This document shows, piece after piece, positions 16,906 to 26,653 of a stretch of DNA of 64,000 nucleotides (positions within the stretch are counted from its first letter, which is position 1; every line of letters starts with the position of its first letter). The translations under genes and the position numbers were made by a program. The stretch spans positions 1,989,501 to 2,053,500 of the forward strand of contig NC_010581.1 of the NCBI RefSeq assembly GCF_000019845.1, in the 5' to 3' direction. Under the pieces are notes generated by a model, which saw only the letters and a program-made list of their open reading frames with translations, was not told the DNA's origin and ran no database searches. The stretch is from Beijerinckia indica subsp. indica ATCC 9039 (GTDB lineage Bacteria; Pseudomonadota; Alphaproteobacteria; Rhizobiales; Beijerinckiaceae).

Positions 16906-19851
16906 ATGAACGAAGATTCAAAAAGCTCTCGCCGCTTTGCGATCGCCCTCTCGTTTCCAGGGGAACACCGGGAATACGTCGAACGAGTTGCCTTGGCATT
17001 GCTACCGGAACTTGGCGGAGAACAAGGCAAGGCCCGCATCTTCTATGACGCGTGGCATGAAAGTAAAGTAATCGGATACAATTCGAACCGGAAGCTTCAG
17101 AAGGTATACTCAAAAGATTCCGATTTGATTGTTCCATTTTATTGCAAAGACTATTTGGAAAAGAAGTGGTGTGGCGTAGAACTGCGCGCCATCGAAGAAT
17201 TGCTGTTTGATCAAGAATACGAAAGGGTGCTTCCTTTTCGCTTCGATATGGTGGACATCCCTGGATCTTTCAAAACCGACGTATTTCCGATTATTACGGA
17301 GCGTTCGCCGGAAGACATCGCTCGCCTGATCCTCGAACGCTACATGGAACTGCACGGTGACGAGGTCGTGCAGACGACTTCGCCCCATGCCACCCCGGCC
17401 CACGCCATCCCCGCTGATATCTCCCGCATCACTGAATATGCTCCAACGCAATTGATCGGTCGCGAGGCCGAAACTCAGCTCCTCCACGACGCCTGGGCGA
17501 AAGCCCAAAACAACGAAACGAAGCGCCCCCACCTCCTCACCTTTGTCGCCCTTGGCGGTGAGGGAAAAACCTCGCTTGTAGCAAAGTGGGCGGCAGAGCT
17601 TGCTCACCTGGATTGGCCAGGGTGCGACGCGGTGTTTGCATGGTCCTTTTACAGCCAGGGCTCAGAGGGACAGGTTGCGCCCTCCTCCGAGTTTTTCTTG
17701 AAGGAGGCCCTCACCTTTTTCGGTGACTCTGTGATGGCGGACAGCGCGGTGGGCGCGTTCGATAAGGGCCGGCGACTGGCAGAGCTTGTCGGCGGACGAC
17801 AGGCACTGCTAATCCTTGATGGTCTGGAACCGCTACAATACGCGCCGACCTCACCCACACCGGGTGAGCTTAAGGACCCTGGCCTCGCCGCGCTGCTTAA
17901 AGGGCTCGCCACCAAAAACTACGGCCTATGCGTGGTCACCACCCGCTATTCAATCCCCAACTTACGGGCCTTTTGGCAGAACACCGCCCAAGAAAAGAAC
18001 ATCTTGCGCTTATCCAAGGAAGCGGGCGTGGCGTTGCTTCGGGTACTGGGAGTGAAAGGACAGCAACTAGAGTTCGAGACTCTCGTAGAGGATGTGAAAG
18101 GTCACGCGCTCACTTTGAACCTGCTGGGCGCTTATCTTCGTGACGCCCATGCCGGGGATATCCGCAAGCGAGACCTCATTAATCTGCGAGAAGCCGATGA
18201 AGAACAAGGCGGACACGCTTTTCGCGTCATGGATGCCTATGTGCGGTGGTTCGAGAGCGACAGGAGCGAAGGAAAGAAAAGTCAGCGCGCCCTCGCTCTA
18301 TTACGGTTGTTGGGGTTGTTCGATCGGCCAGCGGATGCGGGTTGCCTCATCGCATTGTGGAAAGCTCCCCTCATCCCGAATCTTACTGAGCCGCTCGTAG
18401 CGATAAGCGAGGCGCATCGCAATCAAGCCTTCACCCGGCTGCAGGATGCAAAGCTGGTCACAATTAAACGGGACGGGTCCGGTGTGTTGCTCACGTTGGA
18501 TGCTCATCCATTACTACGTGCATACTTTGCCTTACAACTTCGCACGTACCACCCCGAGGCGTGGCGCGTCGCCCATGAGCGGCTTTATAAGTACCTTTGC
18601 ACCACAACGGAGGACAAACCCGAGCCTACGCTCGAAGATCTGCAGCCTCTCTATCAGGCCGTTTCTCACGGTTGCCAAGCCGAGATGCAGCAGGAAGCAT
18701 GTGAAATGTACCGTAACCGGATCATTCGCGAATCGGCATCCTACAGTACAAGAAGACTTGGTGCTTTAGGTTCTAACTTGGGAGCTCTGGCCTGCTTCTT
18801 CGAGCAACAGTGGAGCCGCGTCTCGCCCGTGCTCACAGAAAACGCCAAAGGCTGGCTAATGTCAGAAGCCGCCCACCATCTGGTATTTTTGGGGCGGTTA
18901 ACCGAGGCCATGGAGCCGGTGCAGGTTGCGCTAGAGGTGTCCATCGCGAGGCAGGCCTGGAAGAACGCTGCTATCACCGTTATCAACCTCAATCATCTGG
19001 AGCGGGCACTGGGCAAGGTCGCCAAGGCGGTCAAGACGGCCGAACTGTCAGTGGACTACGCTGACCGTAGCACTGATGCCACCACTCTAGCGATCGGGTT
19101 CTCAGCCTATGCCGAGGCTCTTCACCAAGCGGGACGAGAGGCTGAGGCGGCGGCGCAGTTTCTAAAGGCTGAGGCGATATGGATTAGGCTCCAACCCGAG
19201 AACCCACTGCTACACTCGTCGGCAGGCTTCCACTATTGTGACCTGCTCCTTGCCGGTGCCGAACGGGCGGCTTGGCGAGGCATGTTTAATTCATCATTTG
19301 TCCCACAACCGTCCTTGTCAGAATCCTGCAGAGAGGTCTCCAAGCACGCAGCGCAGACGCTGCTGTGGAGCGAACAGAACGCCTTCTCTCTCCTTGATAT
19401 CGCTCATGACCGCCTCACACTTGGCCGCACGGCGCTCTACATGACAATTCTGGATAGCGATATGCCCCAACAGTCCAATTTTTGCCGCGACTCGCTCGAT
19501 CAGGCCATTGAGGGATTCCGGCGTGCCCAAGTGCAATACGCCCTTGTTGAAGGTCTCCTCTCCCGTGCGTGGCTACGTTTCCTCGCAGGGGCACCGAGCG
19601 GTGCCGAGAGTTCGCAAAGCGACCTCGACGAAGCCTGGGAAATTGTGGAACGCGGGCCGATGCCGTTGTTTATGGCAGACATTCATTTGCACCGAGCACG
19701 ATTGTTTGGATTAAGCAAAGATCGACCAGCAACGTATCCGTGGACCTCTTTGCAACACGACCTCACCGAGGCGCGGCGGTTGATCGAAAAGCATGGCTAT
19801 GAGCGGCGCAAGGAAGAACTCGAAGATGCAGAGGCCGCCGCCCGTCGGTAA
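16906..19851 (+). CDS. TIR domain + STAND NTPase + TPR-like repeat protein (NLR-like)
   Basis: A 981-residue cytoplasmic protein with three parts. Residues about 10-150 form a TIR domain: FAIALSFPGEHREYVERVA, FYDAWHES, LIVPFYCKDYLEKKWCGVEL (E92 is the candidate NAD-cleaving glutamate) and VLPFRFDMVDIPG. Residues about 180-560 form a STAND NTPase: LIGREAE, a P-loop ALGGEGKTS (215-223, with Ala where Gly is usual), WSFYSQG, Walker B LLILDGLEPL (301-310), VVTTR sensor at 343-347 and AHPLLRAY (533-540) in the place of the MHD motif. Residues about 620-970 are helical TPR-like repeats, likely the sensor. Such architectures are known or suspected phage-defence and cell-suicide proteins; the role here is inferred. 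It is a single gene with no effector or adaptor beside it. Confidence 0.85.
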   Translation: MNEDSKSSRRFAIALSFPGEHREYVERVALALLPELGGEQGKARIFYDAWHESKVIGYNSNRKLQKVYSKDSDLIVPFYCKDYLEKKWCGVELRAIEELLFDQEYERVLPFRFDMVDIPGSFKTDVFPIITERSPEDIARLILERYMELHGDEVVQTTSPHATPAHAIPADISRITEYAPTQLIGREAETQLLHDAWAKAQNNETKRPHLLTFVALGGEGKTSLVAKWAAELAHLDWPGCDAVFAWSFYSQGSEGQVAPSSEFFLKEALTFFGDSVMADSAVGAFDKGRRLAELVGGRQALLILDGLEPLQYAPTSPTPGELKDPGLAALLKGLATKNYGLCVVTTRYSIPNLRAFWQNTAQEKNILRLSKEAGVALLRVLGVKGQQLEFETLVEDVKGHALTLNLLGAYLRDAHAGDIRKRDLINLREADEEQGGHAFRVMDAYVRWFESDRSEGKKSQRALALLRLLGLFDRPADAGCLIALWKAPLIPNLTEPLVAISEAHRNQAFTRLQDAKLVTIKRDGSGVLLTLDAHPLLRAYFALQLRTYHPEAWRVAHERLYKYLCTTTEDKPEPTLEDLQPLYQAVSHGCQAEMQQEACEMYRNRIIRESASYSTRRLGALGSNLGALACFFEQQWSRVSPVLTENAKGWLMSEAAHHLVFLGRLTEAMEPVQVALEVSIARQAWKNAAITVINLNHLERALGKVAKAVKTAELSVDYADRSTDATTLAIGFSAYAEALHQAGREAEAAAQFLKAEAIWIRLQPENPLLHSSAGFHYCDLLLAGAERAAWRGMFNSSFVPQPSLSESCREVSKHAAQTLLWSEQNAFSLLDIAHDRLTLGRTALYMTILDSDMPQQSNFCRDSLDQAIEGFRRAQVQYALVEGLLSRAWLRFLAGAPSGAESSQSDLDEAWEIVERGPMPLFMADIHLHRARLFGLSKDRPATYPWTSLQHDLTEARRLIEKHGYERRKEELEDAEAAARR

Positions 19852-20013
19852 AGTGCGTCCAAAGCAACCAAAGCCTTCTGGGTTTTGGATCGGCGCCGAT
19901 GCCAGCCGGCAAGAAGCATAAAACCTGACACAAGGTGGCATCATGATAAACATGCGGCGGCATCTTTGACACGGTGTCCACGATGGTTAAGAGACACCCG
20001 TCTCGCTGCAAAC

Positions 20014-21273
20014 TCATATCCGGCCGTTGGTGTCGATGATACCCTTGGTTACACTGCCAGTCGCAGGGAAGAGGGGGATGAGGCAGGCCTGCAAAGCGTG
20101 ATAGATATCGCCCTTGCCTGGGAAGAGGCTGTGAGAAGGCACGAGATCTTCTGTCAGTTCCTCATGCCAGCCGCCATTGGCGTGGTCGATGAAGGCGCTC
20201 TCAATGACATTCCAGATCTTGCGATAGCTTTCCTCGTGGAAATCACTCGGCAAATGTTCATTGAGGAAGTGCGCGGCTGCCGCCCCCTCACAGGCCGGCC
20301 ACCATAGCTTGGCGCGCTTGGCCGGCTTATCGTCCCAGTCCAGCGTATAGAAGAAGCCGCCCTTGTCCGTATCCCAGCCGAGCGCCATGGACTGCGAGAA
20401 GAGACTTTTGGCTGCGTCCGGCATCCAGCTATGCTTCTTGCCGCCAAGGGCCCAGAGCTGCAGGATGAGGCGAGCCCATTCCAGCCAATGGCCAGGGGTC
20501 GTGCCGGCAGGACGTAACATTTCATTCGGGTGATAGTAGCTCTTGTCGAGACCCCAGTCGGCGCTGAAATGTTCAGCCACGCGCCAGCCGACCGAGCCGG
20601 CCGAACGGCGGATGACGAGATCTGCGATGCTTTCAGCCTTGCTGAGATAGTCGCGATCGCCGGTCGCCTCGAAGGCAGCCATCAGCGCCTCGGTCAAATG
20701 CATATTGGAATTCTGGCCGCGATAAATACCCTTGTCGAGCGGCTGCCAGTCGGCAGTGAATTCCTCTGCGATTGCCCCATGCTGGGGTTCCCAGAACTTG
20801 GTGTTCAGAATTTCTGTGATATCAGCCAGCATGCCATCGGCCAGCGGGTGGCCAGCCGCCTTGGCGGAAGAAGCAGCTAGCAACACGAAGGCATGGCCAT
20901 AACCCTGCTTGCTGGAATCGACCGGGCCATTGTTATCAAGCGACCAGAAATAGCCGCCATTTCTGCGGTCGCGATGATGGTTCCAAAGGTAGTCCATGCC
21001 GTGATCGACGACATCAGACGCTCCAGGACGACCAAGCAGGGTTCCGATCGAGAAACAGTGCACGGCACGCGCAGCAATATGAATATTGCGGACCTGGCCC
21101 TCGGCATCGAGGGGCTTGCCGTGGTCATCGAGGTCGCAGAAGCCGCCTTTCCGATTGACCGAATTATGCTGGAAGAAATCGAAAAGGCCGTTTGCCTGCG
21201 CGAGCAGCCAGTTGCGGTGATAGGCGCGTGTCGTCCAGTTGCTGAGCCCGCTATCGCCAATTGCCGTTATCAT
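20014..21273 (-). CDS. AGE-family sugar epimerase/isomerase (N-acylglucosamine 2-epimerase superfamily)
   Basis: A 419-residue (alpha/alpha)6-barrel protein. Family landmarks include GGFCDLDDHGKP, RNIHIAARAVHCFS, YGHAFVLLAAS, the NSNMHLTEALMAAFEATGD stretch, HPNEMLRPAGTTPGHWLEWARL and LWWPACEGAAAAHFL, with several His residues expected in the active site. The ATG at 21273 (MITAIGDSG) is chosen because GGAGGG lies just upstream; the longer frame from 21324 is unlikely. Members interconvert N-acylglucosamine/mannosamine, mannose/fructose or sulfoquinovose; this one resembles mannose-isomerase-type proteins, but the substrate is uncertain. It stands alone between the TIR gene and hisG. Confidence 0.88.
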   Translation of the reverse strand: MITAIGDSGLSNWTTRAYHRNWLLAQANGLFDFFQHNSVNRKGGFCDLDDHGKPLDAEGQVRNIHIAARAVHCFSIGTLLGRPGASDVVDHGMDYLWNHHRDRRNGGYFWSLDNNGPVDSSKQGYGHAFVLLAASSAKAAGHPLADGMLADITEILNTKFWEPQHGAIAEEFTADWQPLDKGIYRGQNSNMHLTEALMAAFEATGDRDYLSKAESIADLVIRRSAGSVGWRVAEHFSADWGLDKSYYHPNEMLRPAGTTPGHWLEWARLILQLWALGGKKHSWMPDAAKSLFSQSMALGWDTDKGGFFYTLDWDDKPAKRAKLWWPACEGAAAAHFLNEHLPSDFHEESYRKIWNVIESAFIDHANGGWHEELTEDLVPSHSLFPGKGDIYHALQACLIPLFPATGSVTKGIIDTNGRI

Positions 21274-21549
21274 TTCTTCCCTCCGATCATATACAGGGGC
21301 GCAGAAATGCCAACGGGTGCACATCGCCCGTCCTTGTTAGCTCCCCCCATTTTGTCAGTCTGATCGTTATTCATGGGAGGCGCCGGCGTCAACGCGGCAG
21401 GGACACTGGTTGGGCTGTATTACAGAGTGAACGGGGCGATCACGAAGATTTATAGTGCTGGCCTGTGATGTTAGTTCCCGCCTCGGCGGCGGATCACGCC
21501 GATCCTGCTTCCACTCGCCTGCCCTGCTGTCACGCCGCTGAAAGCGCGA

Positions 21550-22527
21550 TCATGCAAGACGATCGACAAGCTTTTCATAAAGCGGATTTTTGGCAGAGAA
21601 GACATAATCCTGAGCGGTGACACCCACATGGGAAGCCCCTTGGGCAATCAACCAATCGGCCAAGGCAGCGACCTTGTCGCTGGGACAGCCAAAGATCAAA
21701 TGACCGTCTTTCCCATAAAGGCGCACGCGAGCCGCAAACAGCTTTTGGGCCTCCTCAAAGCTGTCCGTCGCCACATTTTCCAGAACGGTCGAGACCTCAC
21801 GCGTCGTGCGGCCTTCCTCCTCCGCCGCTATATGCGATAGGATAAGCCGCGCCTTTTCCCGATTGGCCTCATTCCAATCGGCATTGAGCGATGCTGCCAG
21901 ATTCGCCTCCGAGCGCAGGATCACACCGTCATCAAGGATTTTAAGCGCATTGGCCGAGAGCGTCGCGCCCGTCGTCGTAATATCGACGATGAGTTCAGCC
22001 TGCCCCGCCGCTGGCGCGCCTTCGGTTGCCCCCAGACTTTCAACAATACGATAATCCGTGACATGCTGGCTGGCAAAAAAGCGCCGTGTCAGATTGATAT
22101 ATTTGGTTGCGACGCGCATCCGCTCGCCGCGCCGCGCGCGATGGAGCACGGCGACATCGTCCAGATCGGCCATGGTCCGCACATCGATCCAGGCCTGCGG
22201 CACGGCAACCACAACATTGGCGAAGCCAAAGCCAAGCGGCGTCAGCAAAGCGATCTTGCGATCGGAATCCGATAGGGTTTCGCGGATCAAATCCTCGCCG
22301 GTGACACCGAGATGAGCGCTGCCGGCGGCCAGATGAGTGACAATGTCGGACGCCGAAACAAAAGCGACCTCGACCCCCTCGATGCCCTTCAGCGTGCCGC
22401 GATAATCACGCGAACCCCGGCCCTGAACGAGGCTGAGCCCGGCGCGTGCGAAGAAGGCCGCGACATTTTCCTGTAAACGCCCCTTGGAGGGGACAGCCAG
22501 AACGAGCGGTGCCTGCATCTCACTCAT
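21550..22527 (-). CDS. hisG: ATP phosphoribosyltransferase (HisG)
   Basis: The 325-residue first enzyme of histidine synthesis, joining ATP and PRPP. The N-terminus LVLAVPSKGRLQENVAAFFARAG and the GVTGEDLI stretch are typical. The PRPP site region is VDITTTGATLSANALKIL. It is about 100 residues longer than the short HisG of other HisZ-dependent bacteria, a longer form also known in Bradyrhizobium-type genomes. Its ATG at 22527 shares the A of the hisZ stop TGA, so it is translationally coupled to hisZ. Allosteric histidine control should pass through HisZ. Confidence 0.95.
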   Translation of the reverse strand: MSEMQAPLVLAVPSKGRLQENVAAFFARAGLSLVQGRGSRDYRGTLKGIEGVEVAFVSASDIVTHLAAGSAHLGVTGEDLIRETLSDSDRKIALLTPLGFGFANVVVAVPQAWIDVRTMADLDDVAVLHRARRGERMRVATKYINLTRRFFASQHVTDYRIVESLGATEGAPAAGQAELIVDITTTGATLSANALKILDDGVILRSEANLAASLNADWNEANREKARLILSHIAAEEEGRTTREVSTVLENVATDSFEEAQKLFAARVRLYGKDGHLIFGCPSDKVAALADWLIAQGASHVGVTAQDYVFSAKNPLYEKLVDRLA

Positions 22528-23690
22528 CAAGCGGCTCCGCCCTTGTTCATGGCGTCAAGCGCCTCGATCCAGATCGCCGCGCCGACCGCTGAAATATCCT
22601 GCGGCGCGCCCAGTTGACGCAATAATTTGTCGTAACGGCCGCCGCCAATGACGGGCTTTTCCTGCGGCCGCAGCCGATCATGCGCCTCGAAGACGAAGCC
22701 CGTATAATAATCCAGATTGCGGGTGAAGCGCGTCGCGAAATGCAGGCTCGAAACATCGAGACCGCGCGCGGCGATAAAGCCGAGCCGCGCATCGAAACTG
22801 TCGAGAATGCTCGTCAGGTCGAGACCCGCCTCCGACAGGAGACGGCGCATGGCCTCCGAGGCCTGGTCAGGATCCCCCTCGATGGCGAGGAAGCGCTCGA
22901 TAATCTGCCGCTTTTCAGATGCCAGTCCCTGGCTCGATTTCAAGGCAGCCTGTTCGAGAAAACGATCAGCGATCTCGGCCGGCGTGCGCCCGCTGATGGA
23001 GGCAAATCCCGCTATGGAGAGCAAATCCTCGACGAGCGCGCGCGCACCCTGGCGGTCGGCACCATCGAGAAGCGCAAGCACGCCAGAATGGTCGGTTTGC
23101 GTGCTCTCCCCCGTGGGGGCAAAAATCATGTCGAACGGCGTGCCAAGAACCTGCGCCCGCAAAAGCCGCCGCCGCCAGGGAGGCGGCAATTCCAGCGCGT
23201 CGAGAAGAGCGGTGAACAGCCCGACATCGGTAATACGAACGGAAAGACGCTCGGCGAAGTCGCCAACAGCTTCCAGCGCCAGGCCCAAAATTTCGGCATC
23301 AGCGGCTTCGCGATCCTGCCGGCCGAAACTTTCGATCCCAGCCTGGATGAACTCGCTCGGCCGTTCGCCGCGATAGCGGAAAACCGGCCCGCAATAGGAA
23401 AACCCGGCGCTCGAGCCAGCCTGCGGAGAGTCGAGATAAAGGCGGGAAACCGGAATAGTATATTCAGGCCGTAGGCAATAATCAGCGCCGGAAATATCAC
23501 TCGTTAGATAAAGTTGGCCGCGCAAATCCTCCCCCGAATCGAAGAAAATCGCGGCTGGTTGCAGGATTTTTGGCTCGCAACGCGGATAACCAGCGGCAAC
23601 AAGGCGAGCGGCGACCGCCATCTCGAAGAGCGGCTCATCGATAAGAGAGGGAGAGGAAACGGGCACGGTCTGTTCTCGTCGCGAGGCCAA
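22527..23690 (-). CDS. hisZ: ATP phosphoribosyltransferase regulatory subunit (HisZ)
   Basis: A 387-residue HisS-like protein without synthetase activity, the regulatory partner of HisG. It keeps the class II aminoacyl-tRNA synthetase core: RPEYTIPVSRLYL, then YCGPVFRYRGERPSEFIQAGIESFG, and GGGRYDKLLRQLG near the C-terminus. It lacks the C-terminal anticodon-binding domain of HisS. The start is either TTG at 23690 or GTG at 23666; no strong ribosome site decides. It lies between hisS and hisG on one strand, an arrangement common in Rhizobiales. Confidence 0.94.
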   Translation of the reverse strand: MASRREQTVPVSSPSLIDEPLFEMAVAARLVAAGYPRCEPKILQPAAIFFDSGEDLRGQLYLTSDISGADYCLRPEYTIPVSRLYLDSPQAGSSAGFSYCGPVFRYRGERPSEFIQAGIESFGRQDREAADAEILGLALEAVGDFAERLSVRITDVGLFTALLDALELPPPWRRRLLRAQVLGTPFDMIFAPTGESTQTDHSGVLALLDGADRQGARALVEDLLSIAGFASISGRTPAEIADRFLEQAALKSSQGLASEKRQIIERFLAIEGDPDQASEAMRRLLSEAGLDLTSILDSFDARLGFIAARGLDVSSLHFATRFTRNLDYYTGFVFEAHDRLRPQEKPVIGGGRYDKLLRQLGAPQDISAVGAAIWIEALDAMNKGGAA

Positions 23691-23790
23691 GTTGCTTTAT
23701 GCCATGTGGCCGGATGCTTTTCTCTCTTGAAAAGAAATTATGTCGTTTTCTCTTCAAAGATGGAGATAAGTTCTCGGATTAATCCGTTAA

Positions 23791-25293
23791 TTATCCGTGC
23801 CGCGCGAGCACTTCGCGCACCGCCGCGACCAATTCGCTCTCGGGCACCGCAAATTGCGCCTTGGCGCGCAATTCGAGATAATCCGCGCGATCCTTGCTGG
23901 AGGCGGCCAATTCGGCGCCGAGCGCCAAATCGCGAATCGTCACCTGCGGGCCATCGGCATGGTCGCGCTCGTTCGAGCCTTGAATGATGCCGCAGAGAGA
24001 GCCGCGCTTGTCGGCATATTTCAATTGCGCATTCATACCGGAACTGCCGAGATAAAGCTCAGAGCGGATGCCGGCCTCGCGCAATGCCGTGACGAAACCC
24101 TGGTAACGGGCGACGTGATCCTTATCGAGAACCAGGACGACCACAGGTCCCCGTTGCATGCTGCTTGTCACGATCGGCGATTTGATGGCTGTCAAAGCTG
24201 AAAACAGGCGCGAAACGCCGATCGAAAAGCCGGTGGCAGGCACGTCCTCGCCCCTGAACCGTCCCACGAGTCCATCATAGCGGCCACCGCCGCCGACCGA
24301 ACCGAAGCGGATCGGCCGGCCCTCGTCGTCCTGCACCTCGAAGGTCAATTCGGCCTCAAAAACGGGGCCAGTGTAATATTCAAGGCCACGCACCACAGCC
24401 GGGTCGATGCGGATGCGATCGGCAAAGCCTGCGGCTTCGACGAGCTCGGCGATGGTTTTCAGTTCGGCCGTGCCTTCCTGCCCACGCGGCGTCGAGGCGA
24501 AAACCTCAGCAAAACGCGCGACGGTTTCGGCATTGTCCTTTCCGCCTGCTTCGAGAAGAGCGAAGACCTGGGCGATCTGCGTAGCATCAAGGCCGGCGCC
24601 CTTGGTGAAATCTCCCGATTCGTCCTTGCGGCCAGCGCCCAGCAACAGGCTAACCCCTTCGTGGCCGAGCCGGTCGAATTTATCGATCGCCCTTAAAACC
24701 GTCAGGCGCCGCCCCGCATTCTCATCGCCGCCAAGGCCAATCGCTTCCATAACCCCATCAAGCACTTTGCGATTATTGACCTTGATAAGATAATCGCCGC
24801 GTTTAATGCCAAGCTTTTCCAGGGTTTGCGCCGCCATCATGCAGATTTCGGCATCGGCGGCAACGGAAGCGGCGCCGACCGTATCGGCATCGAATTGCAT
24901 GAATTGACGGAAACGGCCGGGACCCGGCTTTTCATTACGAAACACATAGCCCGCCCGATAAGACCGATAGGGCTTTGGCAATTGATCAAAATGCTCGGCG
25001 ACATAACGGGCAAGCGGCGCCGTCAGATCATAACGCAAAGACAGCCATTGCTCGTCGTCATCCTTGAACGAAAAGACGCCTTCGTTAGGCCGGTCGAGAT
25101 CGGGCAGAAACTTGCCCAAGGCCTCCGTATATTCAATGAAGGGCGTTTCCACCGCCTCGAACCCATAGAGTTCATAAGAGGCTTTGATCGTCGCGAGCAT
25201 CTTATCCGTCGCCGCAAGAGCCGCGGGGCCACGGTCGATCAGGCCCCGCGGCAGTTTAGCACTCGCGCGGGGGGGGGTTTTCGGGGCGGTCAT
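23791..25293 (-). CDS. hisS: Histidyl-tRNA synthetase (HisS)
   Basis: A 500-residue class II synthetase that charges tRNA-His. Motif 1 is around [20 protein letters not shown] and [14 protein letters not shown]. Motif 2 is [24 protein letters not shown], and the histidine-specific segments [16 protein letters not shown] and [13 protein letters not shown] follow. A C-terminal anticodon-binding domain is present. The coding strand has nine consecutive C at 25269-25277, covering codons 6-9, a slippage-prone tract close to the start. hisZ begins 100 bases after the stop. Confidence 0.96.
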   Translation of the reverse strand: MTAPKTPPRASAKLPRGLIDRGPAALAATDKMLATIKASYELYGFEAVETPFIEYTEALGKFLPDLDRPNEGVFSFKDDDEQWLSLRYDLTAPLARYVAEHFDQLPKPYRSYRAGYVFRNEKPGPGRFRQFMQFDADTVGAASVAADAEICMMAAQTLEKLGIKRGDYLIKVNNRKVLDGVMEAIGLGGDENAGRRLTVLRAIDKFDRLGHEGVSLLLGAGRKDESGDFTKGAGLDATQIAQVFALLEAGGKDNAETVARFAEVFASTPRGQEGTAELKTIAELVEAAGFADRIRIDPAVVRGLEYYTGPVFEAELTFEVQDDEGRPIRFGSVGGGGRYDGLVGRFRGEDVPATGFSIGVSRLFSALTAIKSPIVTSSMQRGPVVVLVLDKDHVARYQGFVTALREAGIRSELYLGSSGMNAQLKYADKRGSLCGIIQGSNERDHADGPQVTIRDLALGAELAASSKDRADYLELRAKAQFAVPESELVAAVREVLARHG

Positions 25294-25681
25294 TTCGAGG
25301 AAAGCCTCATGAAGTAAATTTAACGCAGGCAGAGATTTGCGCCTGCTCTTACGTGCCCTTCACGCAAGGGGCAAGTGCCACCTCGATGAAACGGTTTGGG
25401 GCAAGATGATCTAGGGTTCTGAAAACGCACCGGATTTAACAAGAAAGCGGATTTTGGCTCCGCCGCCAGCGTTAAGGTGCTGATGAAGCAAAATCCTTTG
25501 AAAGCAAGCCGTCAAGCGCCCGCGATCGTGGGTCCCCTTAACCAACCCTTGGAGCCATCTTGGACAGCCCCCATATTCTGCCAGCGCGCGTCTCCTCGAT
25601 CGTCGCATCGACTTGATCCGGCAGAGATACAATTCGAACCCGTTGCGGGCCGTGACGCCGCAGCTTTCATGGGAGAACAGG

Positions 25682-26536
25682 ATGTCACCTGAAGAACGCC
25701 AATTGCTGACCGGCTTGTTCGACCGGATTAAAACCGTCGCGAATAATCCGCGTGACCGGGAAGCTGAGACACTCATCGCGGAAGCCGTCAAGGTGCAGCC
25801 CTATGCGCCTTATCTCATGGCGCAAACCGTTCTCGTTCAGGAACAGGCCTTGAGTGCCGCCAACGAGCGGCTGCAACAATTGGAAGCCGAGGTTCAGGCG
25901 CTAAAGCAGCAGGTCGAGCAGCAACCGGCCCAAAGTGGCGGCTTCCTCTCCGGCTTGGGCTCGCTGTTTGGCGGTGGCGTCCCGCCTCGCCCCAGCAACC
26001 CGCCCCCGCCCTACCCGGGCGCTCCCAACAACAATCCCGGCCCCAATAATCCCAGCCCTTGGGGACGGCCACCGCAGGCGCAGGCCCCGCAGCCTTCGCA
26101 GGCTGGCTGGTCGCAACAGCCAGGTTACGCACAACCGCCGCAAGCTGGCCCCTGGGGTGCGGCTCCGCCTCCAAATTTAGGGCCGGGGCAAGGCGGTGGA
26201 TTCTTGAAGGGTGCGCTGGGTGCGGCGGCCGGTGTCGCGGGTGGCGTGCTGCTGGCTGATTCGATCAAAGGCCTCTTTGGTGGCCATAATTCTAATCTCG
26301 GCATTGGTTCGGGCTTAGGCAATCTCGGCACCGGCGGCCTTGGATCATCGGCTGGGCTCGGCGAGAACCAAGGCGGCGGCGAAACCATTATCAATAATTA
26401 TTATGGATCGGACGCTCCTTACCAACAGGCCGATTCCTGGCAAGACGGGGATCATTATCCCGAAGATACGCAAAATGCCTCCGATTACGGTGGGGATTAC
26501 GATAATTCCGGCGATGATGACAGTTACGACGTCTGA
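25682..26536 (+). CDS. DUF2076 family protein
   Basis: A 284-residue protein of the DUF2076 family. The N-terminal helical part (MSPEERQLLTGLFDRIKTVANNPRDREAE to about residue 80) ends in a coiled coil LQQLEAEVQALKQQVEQQ. The middle (about 85-170) is a Pro/Gln/Asn-rich linker. A Gly/Ala-rich hydrophobic hairpin (GGGFLKGALGAAAGVAGGVLLADSIKGLF) follows, and the tail is very acidic (Asp/Gly/Tyr). The ATG at 25682 has GGGAGAACAGG upstream. Function is unknown; homologues are widespread in alphaproteobacteria and look like periplasmic or membrane-associated ligand-binding proteins. It is divergent from hisS and ends at a strong terminator. Confidence 0.9.
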   Translation: MSPEERQLLTGLFDRIKTVANNPRDREAETLIAEAVKVQPYAPYLMAQTVLVQEQALSAANERLQQLEAEVQALKQQVEQQPAQSGGFLSGLGSLFGGGVPPRPSNPPPPYPGAPNNNPGPNNPSPWGRPPQAQAPQPSQAGWSQQPGYAQPPQAGPWGAAPPPNLGPGQGGGFLKGALGAAAGVAGGVLLADSIKGLFGGHNSNLGIGSGLGNLGTGGLGSSAGLGENQGGGETIINNYYGSDAPYQQADSWQDGDHYPEDTQNASDYGGDYDNSGDDDSYDV

Positions 26537-26619
26537 GCATTCTTTCCAGATACGGACCGCGCCAGCCCTTTGAAAATGGTCCTGGAACGGCCTGCTTCCT
26601 TCCAAATCCGTCCATTTTC

Positions 26620-26652
26620 ACGGAGCGCTCCTAGGGGCGCTCCGTTTTTTTT
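26620..26652 (+). terminator. Rho-independent terminator of the DUF2076 gene
   Basis: Nine-base arms ACGGAGCGC (26620-26628) and GCGCTCCGT (26637-26645) enclose an 8-base loop, and eight T residues follow. It lies 84 bases after the stop codon at 26536 and is the clearest intrinsic terminator in the window. Confidence 0.9.
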
Positions 26653-26653
26653 A

